This document shows, one piece after another, positions 7,864 to 20,356 of a DNA stretch of 64,000 bases. The stretch is from positions 1,578,180-1,642,179 of the forward strand of contig NZ_WKJZ01000001.1 of the NCBI RefSeq assembly GCF_009763245.1, given 5' to 3'. The position numbers were made by a program, and so were the translations under genes. Every line of letters begins with the position of its first letter. The stretch's first letter is position 1. The notes under the pieces are model-generated. The model was not told where the DNA came from, searched no databases, and was given only the letters and a program-made list of their open reading frames with translations. The DNA comes from Pseudomonas xionganensis (GTDB lineage Bacteria > Pseudomonadota > Gammaproteobacteria > Pseudomonadales > Pseudomonadaceae).

Positions 7864-9231
7864 GTGCTGCGAATCCCTACACTTTGTGCGCTTTTAACCC
7901 TGACTCCCCTGGCGTCTGCCCTTGAGCTGAAACCCCTGGCGCTCTACCAGAGCGGTTATCCAGAGGGCACGGAAATCGTCAGTGTGCAGGTCTCCAGCAT
8001 GCGGGTGATTGTCTCCAATAGTGCCCAGGGTCAGGTGGATATCCTTCAGCTCGACCCGGCCAAGGGCCTCAACCGCATTGCCCGGCACAGCCTGGTGGCC
8101 GAAGGCATGGGGGAAATCACTTCGGCGATTTTTCATCCCAGCGACGATCTGTTTGCCGTGTGCATCCGCAATAGCGATGGCCTGAAAAACGGCCGGGTCG
8201 AGTTTCGCGCGGCAGCCGATGGCAAGCTGCTTAACACTGTAGAGATCGGCATCTGGCCGGACAGCCTGGCGTTTTCGCCCAAGGGCGACTTCGTGGTGGT
8301 GGCCAATGAAGGTGAGGGCTATGTGCGCGACGGTGAGGGCTTTCGCAGTGACGAAGGCTCGATCAGCCTGATCGATCTTCGTGCTGGCGTGGCGGCAGCC
8401 AAGCACAGCCTGATCACATTGCCGGACCTGGCCGGTGTTGAAGGGGCGACCCAGGCCGAGCACAAGCGATTGGTGGAGCGGATGATCGACGGTGAAGAGC
8501 TGAAGATCCCCTTTGGCACCAGCCCCGAGCATATCGAGCCGGAGTACGTGACCTTCAGCCCGGACGGCACCCGTGCCTACGTCAGCCTGCAGGAGAACAA
8601 CGCCATTGCCGTGGTCGATGTGTTGCAGGGCAAGCTGGACAAGGTGTTCGGCCTCGGCACCGTGCGCCATGCCGCTGATATCCTCGATGACGGCCAGTAT
8701 GCCCCGACTGCCGAGCTGTTTGCCCTGCGTGAGCCGGATGCCCTGGCCGTGAGTGCCGATGGCCGTTACCTGATCAGTGCCGATGAAGGTGATACCGATC
8801 CGAAAATTGCCAAGACCAAGGCTGGCCTGCCCAGCGGTGGCGGGCGCACGGTCAGCGTGTTCGATGCCGTAAGCGGCCAGCTGCTCGGCGATACCGGCAG
8901 TCAGCTCGATGACATGGCCGCCCAGGCCGGTGTCTACCCGGATGCGCGTAGCCCCAACAAGGGCAGCGAGCCGGAAGGGGTGGTCAGCTTCGATGCCTTC
9001 GGCAAGCGCCTGGCGGTGGCGACCCTGGAGCGCGCCGACGCCCTGGCCCTGATCGATCTGGATCAGCCGGCACAACTCAAGGTCGTGCAGGTGGTCGGAG
9101 CGGGCGAAGGCGCAGGTTCCGGCAAGCTGGCGCCGGAGGGGCTGGCCCATGTCGAGCACAATGGCCGGCACTTTCTGGTGACTGGTCTGGAGAAAAGTGG
9201 CAACGTCGCGCTGTTCGAGCTGCTTAAGTAA
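7864..9231 (+). CDS. Secreted beta-propeller protein (choice-of-anchor I / phytase-like type)
   Basis: A 455-residue exported protein. Starting at the GTG at 7864, which has AAGGA 9-10 nt upstream, gives a clean signal peptide (LRIPTLCALLTLTPLASA) before LELKPLALYQSGY; an ATG at 7807 would add 19 unlikely residues. The body holds repeated blade-like segments (SLAFSPKGDFVVVANEGEGYV, YVTFSPDGTRAYVSLQENNAIAVVD, ALAVSADGRYLISADEGDTDP) with acidic loops that could bind calcium. It resembles the choice-of-anchor I group, which is related to surface alkaline phosphatase/esterase-like propellers. Enzyme activity is unknown. A possible Pho box upstream suggests phosphate-starvation control, an inference only. 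Confidence 0.8.
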   Translation: MLRIPTLCALLTLTPLASALELKPLALYQSGYPEGTEIVSVQVSSMRVIVSNSAQGQVDILQLDPAKGLNRIARHSLVAEGMGEITSAIFHPSDDLFAVCIRNSDGLKNGRVEFRAAADGKLLNTVEIGIWPDSLAFSPKGDFVVVANEGEGYVRDGEGFRSDEGSISLIDLRAGVAAAKHSLITLPDLAGVEGATQAEHKRLVERMIDGEELKIPFGTSPEHIEPEYVTFSPDGTRAYVSLQENNAIAVVDVLQGKLDKVFGLGTVRHAADILDDGQYAPTAELFALREPDALAVSADGRYLISADEGDTDPKIAKTKAGLPSGGGRTVSVFDAVSGQLLGDTGSQLDDMAAQAGVYPDARSPNKGSEPEGVVSFDAFGKRLAVATLERADALALIDLDQPAQLKVVQVVGAGEGAGSGKLAPEGLAHVEHNGRHFLVTGLEKSGNVALFELLK

Positions 9232-9250
9232 AGCGCTGTAGCCTGATCCT

Positions 9251-9311
9251 GTAGGGTGCGCTGCGTGCACCAAGCGTTCGTGAATGCCCAGGTGCGCACG
9301 GCACACCCTGC
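9251..9311. repeat. REP-like inverted repeat (GTAGGGTG type)
   Basis: An imperfect palindrome beginning GTAGGGTGCGCTGCGTGCAC and ending GTGCGCACGGCACACCCTGC, so the outer arms pair. It fills most of the gap between the beta-propeller gene and the transporter gene. Related elements starting GTAGGGTGG occur at 48035 and 62809. Confidence 0.6.
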
Positions 9312-9406
9312 TTATCAAGATTTTCCATGCCGCCAGTTCCCCGCCAACGCTGAGCCCTTTAGAGTGCTGCAGCGCAATCACGCGGGTAACAGGGGATGGC
9401 CGCAGC

Positions 9407-10645
9407 ATGATCTTATGGGTCGTTTCAATTCTGTTTGTAGTGACCTACCTGGGCATGGCTGCCGGGGGCATTCGTGGCCTGCGCATCGATCGCAGCTGGA
9501 TTGCCGGTTGCGCGGCGGTATTGCTGCTGGTCAGCGGTGCGCAGTCACCAACTGAGGCGGCCAACCATCTGGATGCCGGCGCGCTGTTGCTGCTGCTGGC
9601 GCTGATGCTGATCAGCGCGCAGTTCGATTTCTCCGGCGTCTATGCCTGGCTTAATCAGCAACTCAGCCACTATGCCGAGCAGCCGGCGCTGCTGCTGTTG
9701 GGCGTGGTGGTGCTCGGCGGGGTGCTGTCGGCGCTGCTGGTCAATGACATAGTCGCCTTCGCCCTGACCCCGCTGCTGTGTCATAGCCTGCTGGCGCGCG
9801 GCCTGGATCCACGGCCATTTCTGTTGGCCCTGGCGCTGTCGTGCAATGCCGGCTCCAGCGCCAGCCTGATCGGTAATCCGCAGAACATTCTGATCGGCCA
9901 GGCCGGTGGCCTGGATTTCTGGTCCTACAGCTGGATTGCCGCCCCGCCCGCACTGGCGGCACTGCTTATTACCTACGGGGTGATCTGGTCGCAATGGCGC
10001 AAACGCTGGGGCACTGCCAAATCGCTGCTGCAGGAGGAAACCCCGGTGGAGCGGATCTATGGTGCCCATAGCTACCTTAAGCCGCTGCTGGCCAGCCTGG
10101 TGCTGCTCGGGCTGTTTTCCACCGATATGCCGCGGGAGATTTCCGCGCTGTTGATCGCCGCCCTGGTGATGATTTCGCGGCGGGTGGATAGCCGCGACTA
10201 TGTGCACAAGGTCGACTGGAACCTGCTGCTGCTGTTCGCCGGGTTGTTTGTGGTCACCGGCGCGGCGCTCAGCCTGCCGCAGGTGGCGGGTATGGCCAGC
10301 AGCCTGGCGCAGCTGGGCTTGTTGCCCGAAGGGGTGATCTCTCTGGCCAGTGCATCGCTGTTGGCCAGCAATCTGATTGGCAATGTGCCCTTTGTGATTC
10401 TGCTGCTGGGCGTGCAGCCCGAGGCGTCCGAGTCGCTGCTGGTGGGCCTGGCGATCATGTCGACGCTGGCCGGTAACCTGCTGCTGATCGGCAGCGTGGT
10501 CAATCTGATCGTCGCCGAAAGCGCGCGGCGCCAGGGCGTACGGCTGGGCTTTGTCGACTTTGCCCGCAGCGGCGTGCCGGTGACCCTGTTGAGTATGAGT
10601 CTGGCGGGTATCTGGCTGGTCCTGGGCGGCTGGCTGAGCTGGTAG
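9407..10645 (+). CDS. SLC13/ArsB-NhaD superfamily membrane transporter
   Basis: A 412-residue integral membrane protein with about 11 hydrophobic segments. The two-fold repeated motifs of the ion transporter superfamily are visible: LLVNDIVAFALTPLL with LSCNAGSSASLIGNPQNILIG in the first half, and LASNLIGNVPFVILLLG with LAGNLLLIGSVVNLIVAE in the second. These match the SLC13/CitM/ArsB permeases, which move anions (arsenite, dicarboxylate, sulfate) or exchange Na+/H+. No arsenic genes are nearby, so the substrate is not assigned. The ATG at 9407 has AGGGGA upstream; the frame is open from 9284, but that portion overlaps the REP-like element and has no membrane helix. It converges on rlmF with a 9-nt gap. 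Confidence 0.85.
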   Translation: MILWVVSILFVVTYLGMAAGGIRGLRIDRSWIAGCAAVLLLVSGAQSPTEAANHLDAGALLLLLALMLISAQFDFSGVYAWLNQQLSHYAEQPALLLLGVVVLGGVLSALLVNDIVAFALTPLLCHSLLARGLDPRPFLLALALSCNAGSSASLIGNPQNILIGQAGGLDFWSYSWIAAPPALAALLITYGVIWSQWRKRWGTAKSLLQEETPVERIYGAHSYLKPLLASLVLLGLFSTDMPREISALLIAALVMISRRVDSRDYVHKVDWNLLLLFAGLFVVTGAALSLPQVAGMASSLAQLGLLPEGVISLASASLLASNLIGNVPFVILLLGVQPEASESLLVGLAIMSTLAGNLLLIGSVVNLIVAESARRQGVRLGFVDFARSGVPVTLLSMSLAGIWLVLGGWLSW

Positions 10646-10654
10646 ACGCAGGTG

Positions 10655-11659
10655 CTACTGCCAGCGCGCCTGCCGCCAGTCCTGCTGCTGTGCAGGCGTC
10701 ATAAAGGTCCAGGCGACAAAGCGACTCTGCTTCTGACCCTGGGCCATTTCCACGGTCTGTACCTGCAGGGCGCCGACCTTTTTCAGTGCGCTGTAAACAC
10801 CGGGCAGGTTGCCGGCCTTGGAGATCAGGCTGCTGAACCACAGCACCTGCTGGCCGATCTCGGCGCTTTCCTTGATCAAACGGCTGACAAAGGCCGCTTC
10901 GCCGCCCTGGCACCACAACTCTGCCGCCTGGCCGCCGAAGTTGAGCACCGGTAGTTTGCGCTTGGGGTCGAGCTTGCCCAGGTTGCGCCATTTGCGCTTG
11001 CTACCGCTGGCCGCTTCTTCGGCACTGGCGTGGAAGGGTGGGTTGCACAGGGTCAGGTCGAAGCGCTCGTCAGGCTGTAGCAGACCCCGGAAGATATGCT
11101 CGCTGTCGTTCTGCTGGCGCAGCTCGATGGCCTCGCTCAAGCCCGGGTTGGACTGCACGATGGCCTTGGCCGAGGCGATGGCACTGGCGGCGATATCGGC
11201 GCCGAGAAACTGCCAGCCGTATTCGCGATTGCCCAGCAGCGGGTAGATGCAGTTGGCCCCAACGCCTATATCCAGCGCGCGCACCCGGGCGCCACGGGGC
11301 ACCTCGCCGTTATTGCCAGCGGCCAGCAGGTCGGCCAGGTAATGCAGGTAATCGGCGCGCCCGGGAATCGGTGGGCACAGATAATCCGCCGGAATATCCC
11401 AATGACTGATGCCATAGAACTGCTTGAGCAGCGCCCGGTTGAAGACCTTGACCGCTTGCGGGTTGGCAAAGTCGATGCTCGGGTTGCCATAGGGATTGAT
11501 GATCACAAAGGCCGCCAGCTCAGGGCTGGCCTTGATCAGGGCGGGAAAGTCATAACGACCCTGGTGCTTGTTGCGTGGGTGCAACTGGCCTTTGCTGGCG
11601 GAGCCAGCAGCAGGAGCTTTGGTGACTTTCGTCGGTGACGGCTTGGCGGGTTTGGGCAT
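10655..11659 (-). CDS. rlmF: 23S rRNA (adenine-1618 N6)-methyltransferase RlmF
   Basis: A 334-residue SAM-dependent methyltransferase that N6-methylates A1618 of 23S rRNA. Visible: a basic N-terminal extension ([13 protein letters not shown]), the SAM-binding block [16 protein letters not shown] and the N6-adenine catalytic motif NPPFH, followed by the family-specific [14 protein letters not shown]. Length fits the family (about 300-340). The start has no strong ribosome binding site. It is a single gene between a convergent transporter and a small winged-helix protein. Confidence 0.93.
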   Translation of the reverse strand: MPKPAKPSPTKVTKAPAAGSASKGQLHPRNKHQGRYDFPALIKASPELAAFVIINPYGNPSIDFANPQAVKVFNRALLKQFYGISHWDIPADYLCPPIPGRADYLHYLADLLAAGNNGEVPRGARVRALDIGVGANCIYPLLGNREYGWQFLGADIAASAIASAKAIVQSNPGLSEAIELRQQNDSEHIFRGLLQPDERFDLTLCNPPFHASAEEAASGSKRKWRNLGKLDPKRKLPVLNFGGQAAELWCQGGEAAFVSRLIKESAEIGQQVLWFSSLISKAGNLPGVYSALKKVGALQVQTVEMAQGQKQSRFVAWTFMTPAQQQDWRQARWQ

Positions 11660-11729
11660 GGTGTTGGCGGGTCAGGGCAGGGGGGGGCGGATTTTCCCAT
11701 AGCCGGGACGCCACTGGCGAAACTATCGC

Positions 11730-12026
11730 TCAGGGATAACCCAGCAACGTCTTGATCTGCCCTAGATTGCGCTCAATCCAGTCCGGGTTGATCGGCCCCC
11801 AGTCCTCAATCGCATAGTGCCCGGCGTTATGGCGTTCGCCGGATTGCTGCACGAAGTCGCAGTGGATATCCAGTTCGGCCAGGGCGCTCAGGGTGTCCTG
11901 GGCGGTGCGCCTGGGCATTCCGGTGGTGTTCATCAGCGCAGGTACGCTGGTGGCGGTGCCACTGTGGATCAGCCAGGCGACATAGAGGCGGCGGTAGAAG
12001 CTTGAGCGAGTTTTGCTTATTTCCAT
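11730..12026 (-). CDS. Small winged-helix-type DNA-binding protein
   Basis: A 98-residue protein with a helix-turn-helix-like segment (ATSVPALMNTTGMPRRTAQDTLSALAELDIHCDF) and a C-terminal part GHYAIEDWGPINPDWI. The pattern suits a small winged-helix regulator conserved in pseudomonads; its target is unknown. The ATG at 12026 has AAGGA 6 nt upstream, while the frame continues to 12044. It lies 58 nt downstream of nhaD on the same strand, behind the nhaD terminator, so it is probably expressed separately. Confidence 0.7.
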   Translation of the reverse strand: MEISKTRSSFYRRLYVAWLIHSGTATSVPALMNTTGMPRRTAQDTLSALAELDIHCDFVQQSGERHNAGHYAIEDWGPINPDWIERNLGQIKTLLGYP

Positions 12027-12042
12027 GGATGGTCCTTGCGGC

Positions 12043-12074
12043 AAAGAAAACGGGCGCCACCAGGGCGCCCGTTT
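12043..12074 (-). terminator. Rho-independent terminator of nhaD
   Basis: A perfect 11-bp stem AAACGGGCGCC / GGCGCCCGTTT with a 5-nt loop, followed on the minus strand by a T-rich tail (complement of AAAGAAAA at 12043-12050). It sits just past the nhaD stop. Confidence 0.85.
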
Positions 12075-12084
12075 GCAGTACTGA

Positions 12085-13464
12085 TTACATGGCGAAGATG
12101 GCCATATAGGTCAGGGCACCGGCGATATAGCCGGCAAAGGCCAGGCCGGTGATGTACTTGAGGTACCAGAGGAAGTTGATCTTCTCCATGCCCATGGCGG
12201 CCACGCCTGCGGCCGAACCGATGATCAGGCAGCTGCCGCCGGTACCGGCGCTGTAGGCGAGCATTTCCCAGAAGTTGCCGTTGACCACGAAGTTGCTCAG
12301 CCAGGGCAGTTCTTCGGCGCTGGCGGCGGCCAGTGCTTCCGGGCTGACCAGTGGGTACATCTTCATGGCACCGGCGACCATCGGCACGTTATCCACCACC
12401 GCCGACAGCAGGCCGATGGAGATGGCGATGCTGTAGACGTTGCCCAGGCTGTCCTTGAGGTAGGTGGCCACTTCGATCAGATGACCGGCGGTGGACAGGC
12501 TGGAGACCGCCAGCAGGATGCCGAGGAAGAACAACACGCTGGGCACGTCGACCCGGCGCAGTACGCCGACCACCGAGAGCGGATCCTTGTCTTCGGTGTT
12601 CTTGCTGCGGTGCAGGATTTCCGTGGTGATCCACAGGATACCCAGGCCAAACAGGATGCCCATATAGGGCGGCAGGCCAGTCACGGTCTTGAATACCGGG
12701 ACGAAGATCAGCGCACTCAGGCCCATGCAGAACACCAGATTGCGCTCGAAGGGAGTGGTGGGGTCGCGGCGGCTTTCGCGGCTTTCCTTGAGCTTGGGCG
12801 GCTTGATATCGCCCTTGAGCACGAAGCTCATGATGGTCAGCGGTACCAGCAGGCAGACCAGGCTGGGGATGATCAGCTTGACCACGATACCGCTGGCGGT
12901 GATCTGGTGACCGATCCACAGCATGGTGGTGGTGACGTCGCCGATGGGCGACCAGGCGCCGCCGGCGTTGGCCGCGATGACCACGATGCCGGCGTAGAAC
13001 CAGCGCTCCTTCTGGTCGTCAATCAGCTTGCGCAGCAGCGAGATCATGACGATGGTGGTGGCCAGGTTGTCCAGCGCGGCGGACAGGAAGAAGGTGATCA
13101 GCCCTACCAGCCACAGCAGGTGCACGCGCTTGGTGGTGCGGATGCGGTCGGTGATGACCTTGAAACCTTCATGGGCGTCGATCAGCTCGACGATGGTCAT
13201 GGCGCCCATCAGGAAGAACAGAATCTCGGAGATTTCCCCCAGGTGATGGCGCAACTCGCTCACCGCATAGTGCGAGGTGTCGCTGCTGCCGTGTTCCAGG
13301 GCGGCGGCGATCATCGGGGTGATGCTCTCTGCGCCGAGTACCAGCACGGTCCAGGCCAGCACCGCCGTCAGGAGTGCCGAGGCGGCCTTGTCGATTTTCA
13401 GGGGGTGTTCCAAGGCGATGCATAGATAGCCAAGGACGAAGATTAACGCCATTAACGCATACAT
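12085..13464 (-). CDS. nhaD: Na+/H+ antiporter NhaD
   Basis: A 459-residue inner-membrane sodium/proton antiporter of the NhaD type, used in sodium and pH homeostasis, common in halotolerant and marine gammaproteobacteria. About 11-12 hydrophobic segments are seen, with the family blocks HHLGEISEILFFLMGAMTIVELIDAHEGF, LSAALDNLATTIVM, ANAGGAWSPIGDVTTTMLW and AVVDNVPMVAGAM. Length and motifs fit NhaD well. It is transcribed alone from a 280-nt upstream region that includes a palindrome at 13560-13580 and is followed by its own terminator. Confidence 0.93.
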   Translation of the reverse strand: MYALMALIFVLGYLCIALEHPLKIDKAASALLTAVLAWTVLVLGAESITPMIAAALEHGSSDTSHYAVSELRHHLGEISEILFFLMGAMTIVELIDAHEGFKVITDRIRTTKRVHLLWLVGLITFFLSAALDNLATTIVMISLLRKLIDDQKERWFYAGIVVIAANAGGAWSPIGDVTTTMLWIGHQITASGIVVKLIIPSLVCLLVPLTIMSFVLKGDIKPPKLKESRESRRDPTTPFERNLVFCMGLSALIFVPVFKTVTGLPPYMGILFGLGILWITTEILHRSKNTEDKDPLSVVGVLRRVDVPSVLFFLGILLAVSSLSTAGHLIEVATYLKDSLGNVYSIAISIGLLSAVVDNVPMVAGAMKMYPLVSPEALAAASAEELPWLSNFVVNGNFWEMLAYSAGTGGSCLIIGSAAGVAAMGMEKINFLWYLKYITGLAFAGYIAGALTYMAIFAM

Positions 13465-13559
13465 GGTTTGGGGTCCAGGTTTGAGGGTTTAGAAGGGATT
13501 TGCCATAAATTTTTACAATTAGACAGAGATTGCCTGATTTTCACCCAAAATGGCAGGGT

Positions 13560-13580
13560 CGTCATACGCGTATGCGACCT
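13560..13580. promoter_or_regulatory. Palindrome upstream of nhaD, candidate operator
   Basis: GTCG-T-CATACGCGTATG-CGAC: a perfect 12-bp palindrome CATACGCGTATG extended by four more paired bases each side after a one-base bulge. It lies about 95 nt before the nhaD start, in AT-richer DNA. It may bind a dimeric regulator; the protein is not known. Confidence 0.4.
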
Positions 13581-13694
13581 CTAATTAGCATTGCTACTTA
13601 AGATGCACACGGCTTTTGCCGCGACACCCTAAGCCTTCAGCAGGCAGGTAAAAATGTCTGCCGTCACGCTTTTCGCTGGCTGCGATATGTGCAG

Positions 13695-13728
13695 AAAAAA
13701 GGCCCGTACGCATGGCGTAGCGGGCCTT
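13695..13728 (-). terminator. Rho-independent terminator of valS
   Basis: A stem of AAGGCCCG and TACGC with a matching arm GCGTA-G-CGGGCCTT (one bulged base) lies after the valS stop; on the minus strand it is followed by a run of six T. Confidence 0.8.
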
Positions 13729-13743
13729 CTTGGTGCTTCGGGC

Positions 13744-16575
13744 TTATAGCGCGGCGATCTTGCCGCGCTGCTCGACCATCTTGGCCAGGGCCTGTTCGGC
13801 TTCGGCCAGCTTGGCGCGCTCCTTGTCCAGTACCTCGGCCGGCGCCTTGGCGACGAAGCCCTGGTTGGCCAGCTTGCCGCCAACGCGCTGCACTTCGCCC
13901 TGCAGGCGGCCGATTTCCTTGTCCAGGCGCGCCAGTTCGGCGTCCTTGTCGATCAGCCCGGCCATCGGCACCAGCACCTGCATCTCGCCGACCAGGGCGG
14001 TGGCGGACATCGGCGCTTCTTCACCAGCCGCCAGCACACGTACCGACTCCAGCTTGGCCAGCTTGCTCAGCAGCGGTTCGAAGTCGGCCAGGCGGCGTAG
14101 GTCTTCGCTACCCGCGTTCTGCACGATGATGTCGATGCGCTTGGCCATGGAGATCTTCATTTCGCCGCGAATCTGCCGTACCCCGAGCATCAGCTGCTTG
14201 ACCCACTCGATATCGTCTTCGGCGTTCGCGTCGATACGCTCCTCGGCTGCTACCGGCCAGGGCTGCAGCATCAGGGTGGCGCCGTCCTTGCCGGCCTGAG
14301 CCTTGATGCGCTGCCAGATTTCCTCGGTGATAAAGGGCATGAAGGGGTGGGCCAGGCGCAGGATCACTTCCAGCACGCGCACCAGGGTGCGGCGGGTGCC
14401 GCGCTGGCGCTCGATCGGCGCGTTCTCGTCCCATAGCACCGGCTTGACCAGCTCCAGATACCAGGCGCAGTACTCGTCCCAGATAAACTCGTAGAGGGCC
14501 TGGGCGGCCAGGTCGAAGCGGAAGGCGTCGAGGTGGCGGGTCACGTCCTGCTCGCAGCGCTGCAGGGCGGAGATGATCCAGCGATCCACCGGCGACAGGT
14601 CGACCGGCTCGTCGTTGACACCGGTGTCCTGGCCATCGGTGTTCTCGATGACGAAGTTGGCGGCGTTCCACAGCTTGTTGCAGAAGTTGCGGTAACCCTC
14701 GACGCGGCCCATGTCGAACTTGATGTCGCGGCCGGTGGAGGCCAGCGCCAGGTTGGTGAAGCGCAGGGCGTCGGTGCCGTAGGCGGCGATGCCTTCGGGG
14801 AACTCGGCGCGGGTCTGCTTGGCGATCTTCTCGGCCAGCTTGGGCTGCATCATGCCGCTGGTGCGCTTGGCCACCAGGGCTTCGAGATCGATGCCGTCGA
14901 CGATGTCCAGCGGGTCGAGCACGTTGCCCTTGGACTTGGACATCTTCTGCCCCTGGCCGTCGCGCACCAGGCCATGCACGTACACGGTCTTGAACGGGAT
15001 CTGCCCGGTCAGGTGGGTGGACAGCATGATCATCCGGGCGACCCAGAAGAAGATGATATCGAAGCCCGTTACCAGAACATCCGTGGGGTGGAAGGTCTTG
15101 AGGAAGTCGGTCTGCTGCGGCCAGCCGAGGGTGGAGAAGGTCCACAGGCCCGAGCTGAACCAGGTGTCCAGCACGTCTTCGTCCTGGCGCAGGTTGGCGT
15201 CGCCGAGGTTGTGCTTGGCACGTACTTCCGCCTCGTCGCGGCCGACATAGACGTTGCCGGCCTCGTCGTACCAGGCCGGGATACGGTGGCCCCACCACAG
15301 CTGGCGGCTGATACACCAGTCCTGGATATCGCGCATCCAGGAGAAATACATATTTTCGTACTGCTTGGGCACGAACTGGATCTCGCCACTCTCGACCACG
15401 GCGATGGCTTTCTCGGCCAGCGGCTTGGTGGAGACGTACCACTGGTCAGTCAGCCACGGCTCGATGACGGTGCCGGAGCGGTCACCCTTCGGTACTTTCA
15501 GCGCGTGGTCTTCGATCTTTTCCAGCAGGCCGGCCGCTTCAAACGCAGCGACGATCTGCTTGCGCGCGACGAAACGGTCGAGGCCGGCGTATTCGGCCGG
15601 CAGGCTGCCGTCGATCTCGGCGTTGACGCTGCCGTCGATATTGAACACCTGAGCGCGAGCCAGTACCGCCGCATCGGCATCGAAGATATTGATCAGCGGC
15701 AGGTTGTGGCGCTTGCCGACTTCATAGTCGTTGAAGTCGTGGGCCGGGGTGATCTTCACGCAGCCGGTGCCGAACTCGGGGTCGCAGTAGTCATCGGCGA
15801 TGATTGGGATACGGCGGCCCAGCAGGGGCAGTTCGACGAAGCTGCCGATCAGGGCTTTATAACGCTCGTCTTCCGGGTGCACGGCCACGGCGGCATCGCC
15901 GAGCATGGTTTCCGGGCGGGTGGTGGCGACGATCAGGTAGTCCAGGCCCTCGGCGGTCTTCTTGCCGTCGGCCAGCGGGTAGCGCAGGTTCCACAGCGAG
16001 CCTTTCTCGTCGTGGTTTTCCACTTCGAGGTCGGAGATGGCGGTGTGGAACTTGGTGTCCCAGTTGACCAGGCGCTTGCCGCGGTAGATCAGGCCGTCCT
16101 GGTGCAGGCGCACGAAGGCTTCTTTAACCGCTTCGGACAGGCCCTCGTCCATGGTGAAGCGCTCGCGCGACCAGTCTACCGAGCTGCCCAGACGACGGAT
16201 CTGCCGGGTGATGGTGCCGCCGGACTGTTCCTTCCACTCCCAGACCTTCTCCAGGAACTTCTCGCGGCCCAGGTCGTGGCGGCCGATGCCGTCGGCGGCC
16301 AGCTGGCGCTCGACCACCATCTGGGTGGCGATGCCCGCGTGGTCGGTGCCCGGCTGCCACAGGGTATTGCGACCCTGCATGCGGCGGAAACGGACCAGGC
16401 AGTCCATGATCGAGTTGTTGAAGCCGTGGCCCATGTGCAGGCTGCCGGTGACGTTCGGCGGCGGGATCATGATGGTGTAGGGCTCACCGCTACCTTGCGG
16501 GGCGAAATAGTTGTTCGCCTCCCAGTTCTGGTACAGGGCGGTTTCAATAGCGTGGGGCTGGTAGGTCTTGTCCAT
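13744..16575 (-). CDS. valS: Valyl-tRNA synthetase
   Basis: A 943-residue class I aminoacyl-tRNA synthetase charging tRNA-Val, with an editing domain. Seen: the HIGH-type motif HMGHG near residue 47, the CP1 editing region, KMSKSKGN (near residue 550), an anticodon-binding domain ([17 protein letters not shown]) and the C-terminal coiled-coil arm ([45 protein letters not shown]) peculiar to ValRS. Length is normal. It heads the usual order with holC and pepA upstream on the same strand (113-nt gap to the next gene). Confidence 0.98.
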   Translation of the reverse strand: MDKTYQPHAIETALYQNWEANNYFAPQGSGEPYTIMIPPPNVTGSLHMGHGFNNSIMDCLVRFRRMQGRNTLWQPGTDHAGIATQMVVERQLAADGIGRHDLGREKFLEKVWEWKEQSGGTITRQIRRLGSSVDWSRERFTMDEGLSEAVKEAFVRLHQDGLIYRGKRLVNWDTKFHTAISDLEVENHDEKGSLWNLRYPLADGKKTAEGLDYLIVATTRPETMLGDAAVAVHPEDERYKALIGSFVELPLLGRRIPIIADDYCDPEFGTGCVKITPAHDFNDYEVGKRHNLPLINIFDADAAVLARAQVFNIDGSVNAEIDGSLPAEYAGLDRFVARKQIVAAFEAAGLLEKIEDHALKVPKGDRSGTVIEPWLTDQWYVSTKPLAEKAIAVVESGEIQFVPKQYENMYFSWMRDIQDWCISRQLWWGHRIPAWYDEAGNVYVGRDEAEVRAKHNLGDANLRQDEDVLDTWFSSGLWTFSTLGWPQQTDFLKTFHPTDVLVTGFDIIFFWVARMIMLSTHLTGQIPFKTVYVHGLVRDGQGQKMSKSKGNVLDPLDIVDGIDLEALVAKRTSGMMQPKLAEKIAKQTRAEFPEGIAAYGTDALRFTNLALASTGRDIKFDMGRVEGYRNFCNKLWNAANFVIENTDGQDTGVNDEPVDLSPVDRWIISALQRCEQDVTRHLDAFRFDLAAQALYEFIWDEYCAWYLELVKPVLWDENAPIERQRGTRRTLVRVLEVILRLAHPFMPFITEEIWQRIKAQAGKDGATLMLQPWPVAAEERIDANAEDDIEWVKQLMLGVRQIRGEMKISMAKRIDIIVQNAGSEDLRRLADFEPLLSKLAKLESVRVLAAGEEAPMSATALVGEMQVLVPMAGLIDKDAELARLDKEIGRLQGEVQRVGGKLANQGFVAKAPAEVLDKERAKLAEAEQALAKMVEQRGKIAAL

Positions 16576-16688
16576 GCGCGGCGGGACCCTTATGACGGCT
16601 AGACGGAAAAGCCGGAAAGTATAGCGGGGATGGCCTGTGTGACGTAAGGGCGCGCGTGGTAAGGCTGACTGGTGGGTGTGCGGGAGGC

Positions 16689-17087
16689 TTACGAACGACG
16701 TGGTGGCAGCAGACGGCTGAGCCGGGCCTGCAGGCGCTTTTTCAGCTCGGCCTCGATCTGCGGCACAAAATCATCGATCACATCCTGCAGGATCAGCTCG
16801 GCGGCGGCGCGCAGTTCATTATCCAGGCGGTTCAGTTCACTGTCGCTGTTCAGGCGCTGACTCAGGGTGTCGCGCAGCGGCGGGACTTGTGGCGGCAGTG
16901 GCTTGGGGGGCGGTGGCAGAGCGCTTGGCGGCGGCGTGACGATCTCCGAGAGCAGGGGGATGCTGTCGGGGTCGAGGGAATCCACCAGCAGTGGTGGTTC
17001 GTTGCCGGCATCGCCCAGCAGTTCGCGGATCGACTCCAGGTCGTTCAGCAGTTGGGCCGGTTTTTCCGGAGGGATGGGCTTGTCCAT
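16689..17087 (-). CDS. Conserved hypothetical protein with proline-rich linker, beside holC
   Basis: A 132-residue acidic protein. The N-terminal ~55 residues are acidic and hydrophobic ([14 protein letters not shown]), the middle is a proline run ([20 protein letters not shown]) and the C-terminal half is helical and charged ([36 protein letters not shown]). It starts 9 nt after the holC stop, so it is translated from the same mRNA. A protein of this kind occurs between holC and valS in other pseudomonads. No function is recognised; a role with the polymerase III clamp loader is only suggested by position. Confidence 0.75.
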   Translation of the reverse strand: MDKPIPPEKPAQLLNDLESIRELLGDAGNEPPLLVDSLDPDSIPLLSEIVTPPPSALPPPPKPLPPQVPPLRDTLSQRLNSDSELNRLDNELRAAAELILQDVIDDFVPQIEAELKKRLQARLSRLLPPRRS

Positions 17088-17096
17088 TGTGTGCGG

Positions 17097-17516
17097 CTAG
17101 AGCTCAACTCGTTGTGGATCAAAGCCGCGCTGACGGTAAGTACGGAAATTCTCACGGCAGGCGGCAAGCCGTTCGGGTTCCTGGTTGACGATTTCGATCA
17201 CCCGGCTGAAGCGCTCGACATGAGGGGACAGACTATTGCTCAGGTTGATCAGCACGCCCTGAGGCTGCATGGGATGTTCATCCAGGCCAATGACGACCGG
17301 AGCCTCGGGCTGCTCATGATACAGCGAGTGAGGGATAAAACTCTCGCGCTTGAAGTGCCAGAGCAGCTCGTCCAGTTCGCTGCATTCGGCTGCATCGCTG
17401 CCGCGCAGAAAAACCGGCAGGCCGGCACGCCAGGCCTTTTGCGCCAACTGGCAGGCGGCGCGACGCCGTTCGGCCAGGCTGGAGGAGGACAGTACGTAGA
17501 ATTCAATTCGTTGCAT
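17097..17516 (-). CDS. holC: DNA polymerase III chi subunit
   Basis: A 139-residue chi subunit, which links the clamp loader to single-stranded-DNA-binding protein. It begins RIEFYVLSSSSLAERRRAACQLAQKAWRAGLPVFLRG and contains LDELLWHFKRESFIPH and VLINLSNSLSPHVERFSRVIEIV, the standard chi pattern. The order pepA-holC-valS is conserved in proteobacteria. It lies 79 nt downstream of pepA, with a stem-loop in between. Confidence 0.93.
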   Translation of the reverse strand: MQRIEFYVLSSSSLAERRRAACQLAQKAWRAGLPVFLRGSDAAECSELDELLWHFKRESFIPHSLYHEQPEAPVVIGLDEHPMQPQGVLINLSNSLSPHVERFSRVIEIVNQEPERLAACRENFRTYRQRGFDPQRVEL

Positions 17517-17537
17517 TGGGCTTCTCAGTAAGCCCGG

Positions 17538-17564
17538 CGACAGGCCAGTTTGGCTGGTCTGTCG
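17538..17564. other. Stem-loop between pepA and holC
   Basis: An 11-bp stem CGACAGGCCAG / CTGGTCTGTCG with a 5-nt loop and one G-T pair. No T-run follows on either strand, so it is not a standard terminator; it could protect or process the pepA-holC transcript. Confidence 0.5.
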
Positions 17565-17595
17565 CTGGACTTAGCAGGGGGTGTTCAACAGCCTG

Positions 17596-20348
<2,753 letters not shown>

Positions 20349-20356
<8 letters not shown>

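Noticed and set aside
7894..9408. A 504-codon open frame opposite the beta-propeller gene
   Set aside because: No domain, His/Gly-rich shadow composition; the plus-strand gene has a signal peptide and repeats.
14533..16602. A 689-codon open frame opposite valS
   Set aside because: Antisense shadow of a GC-rich gene: the composition is low-complexity and no family motif is visible, while valS on the minus strand is complete.
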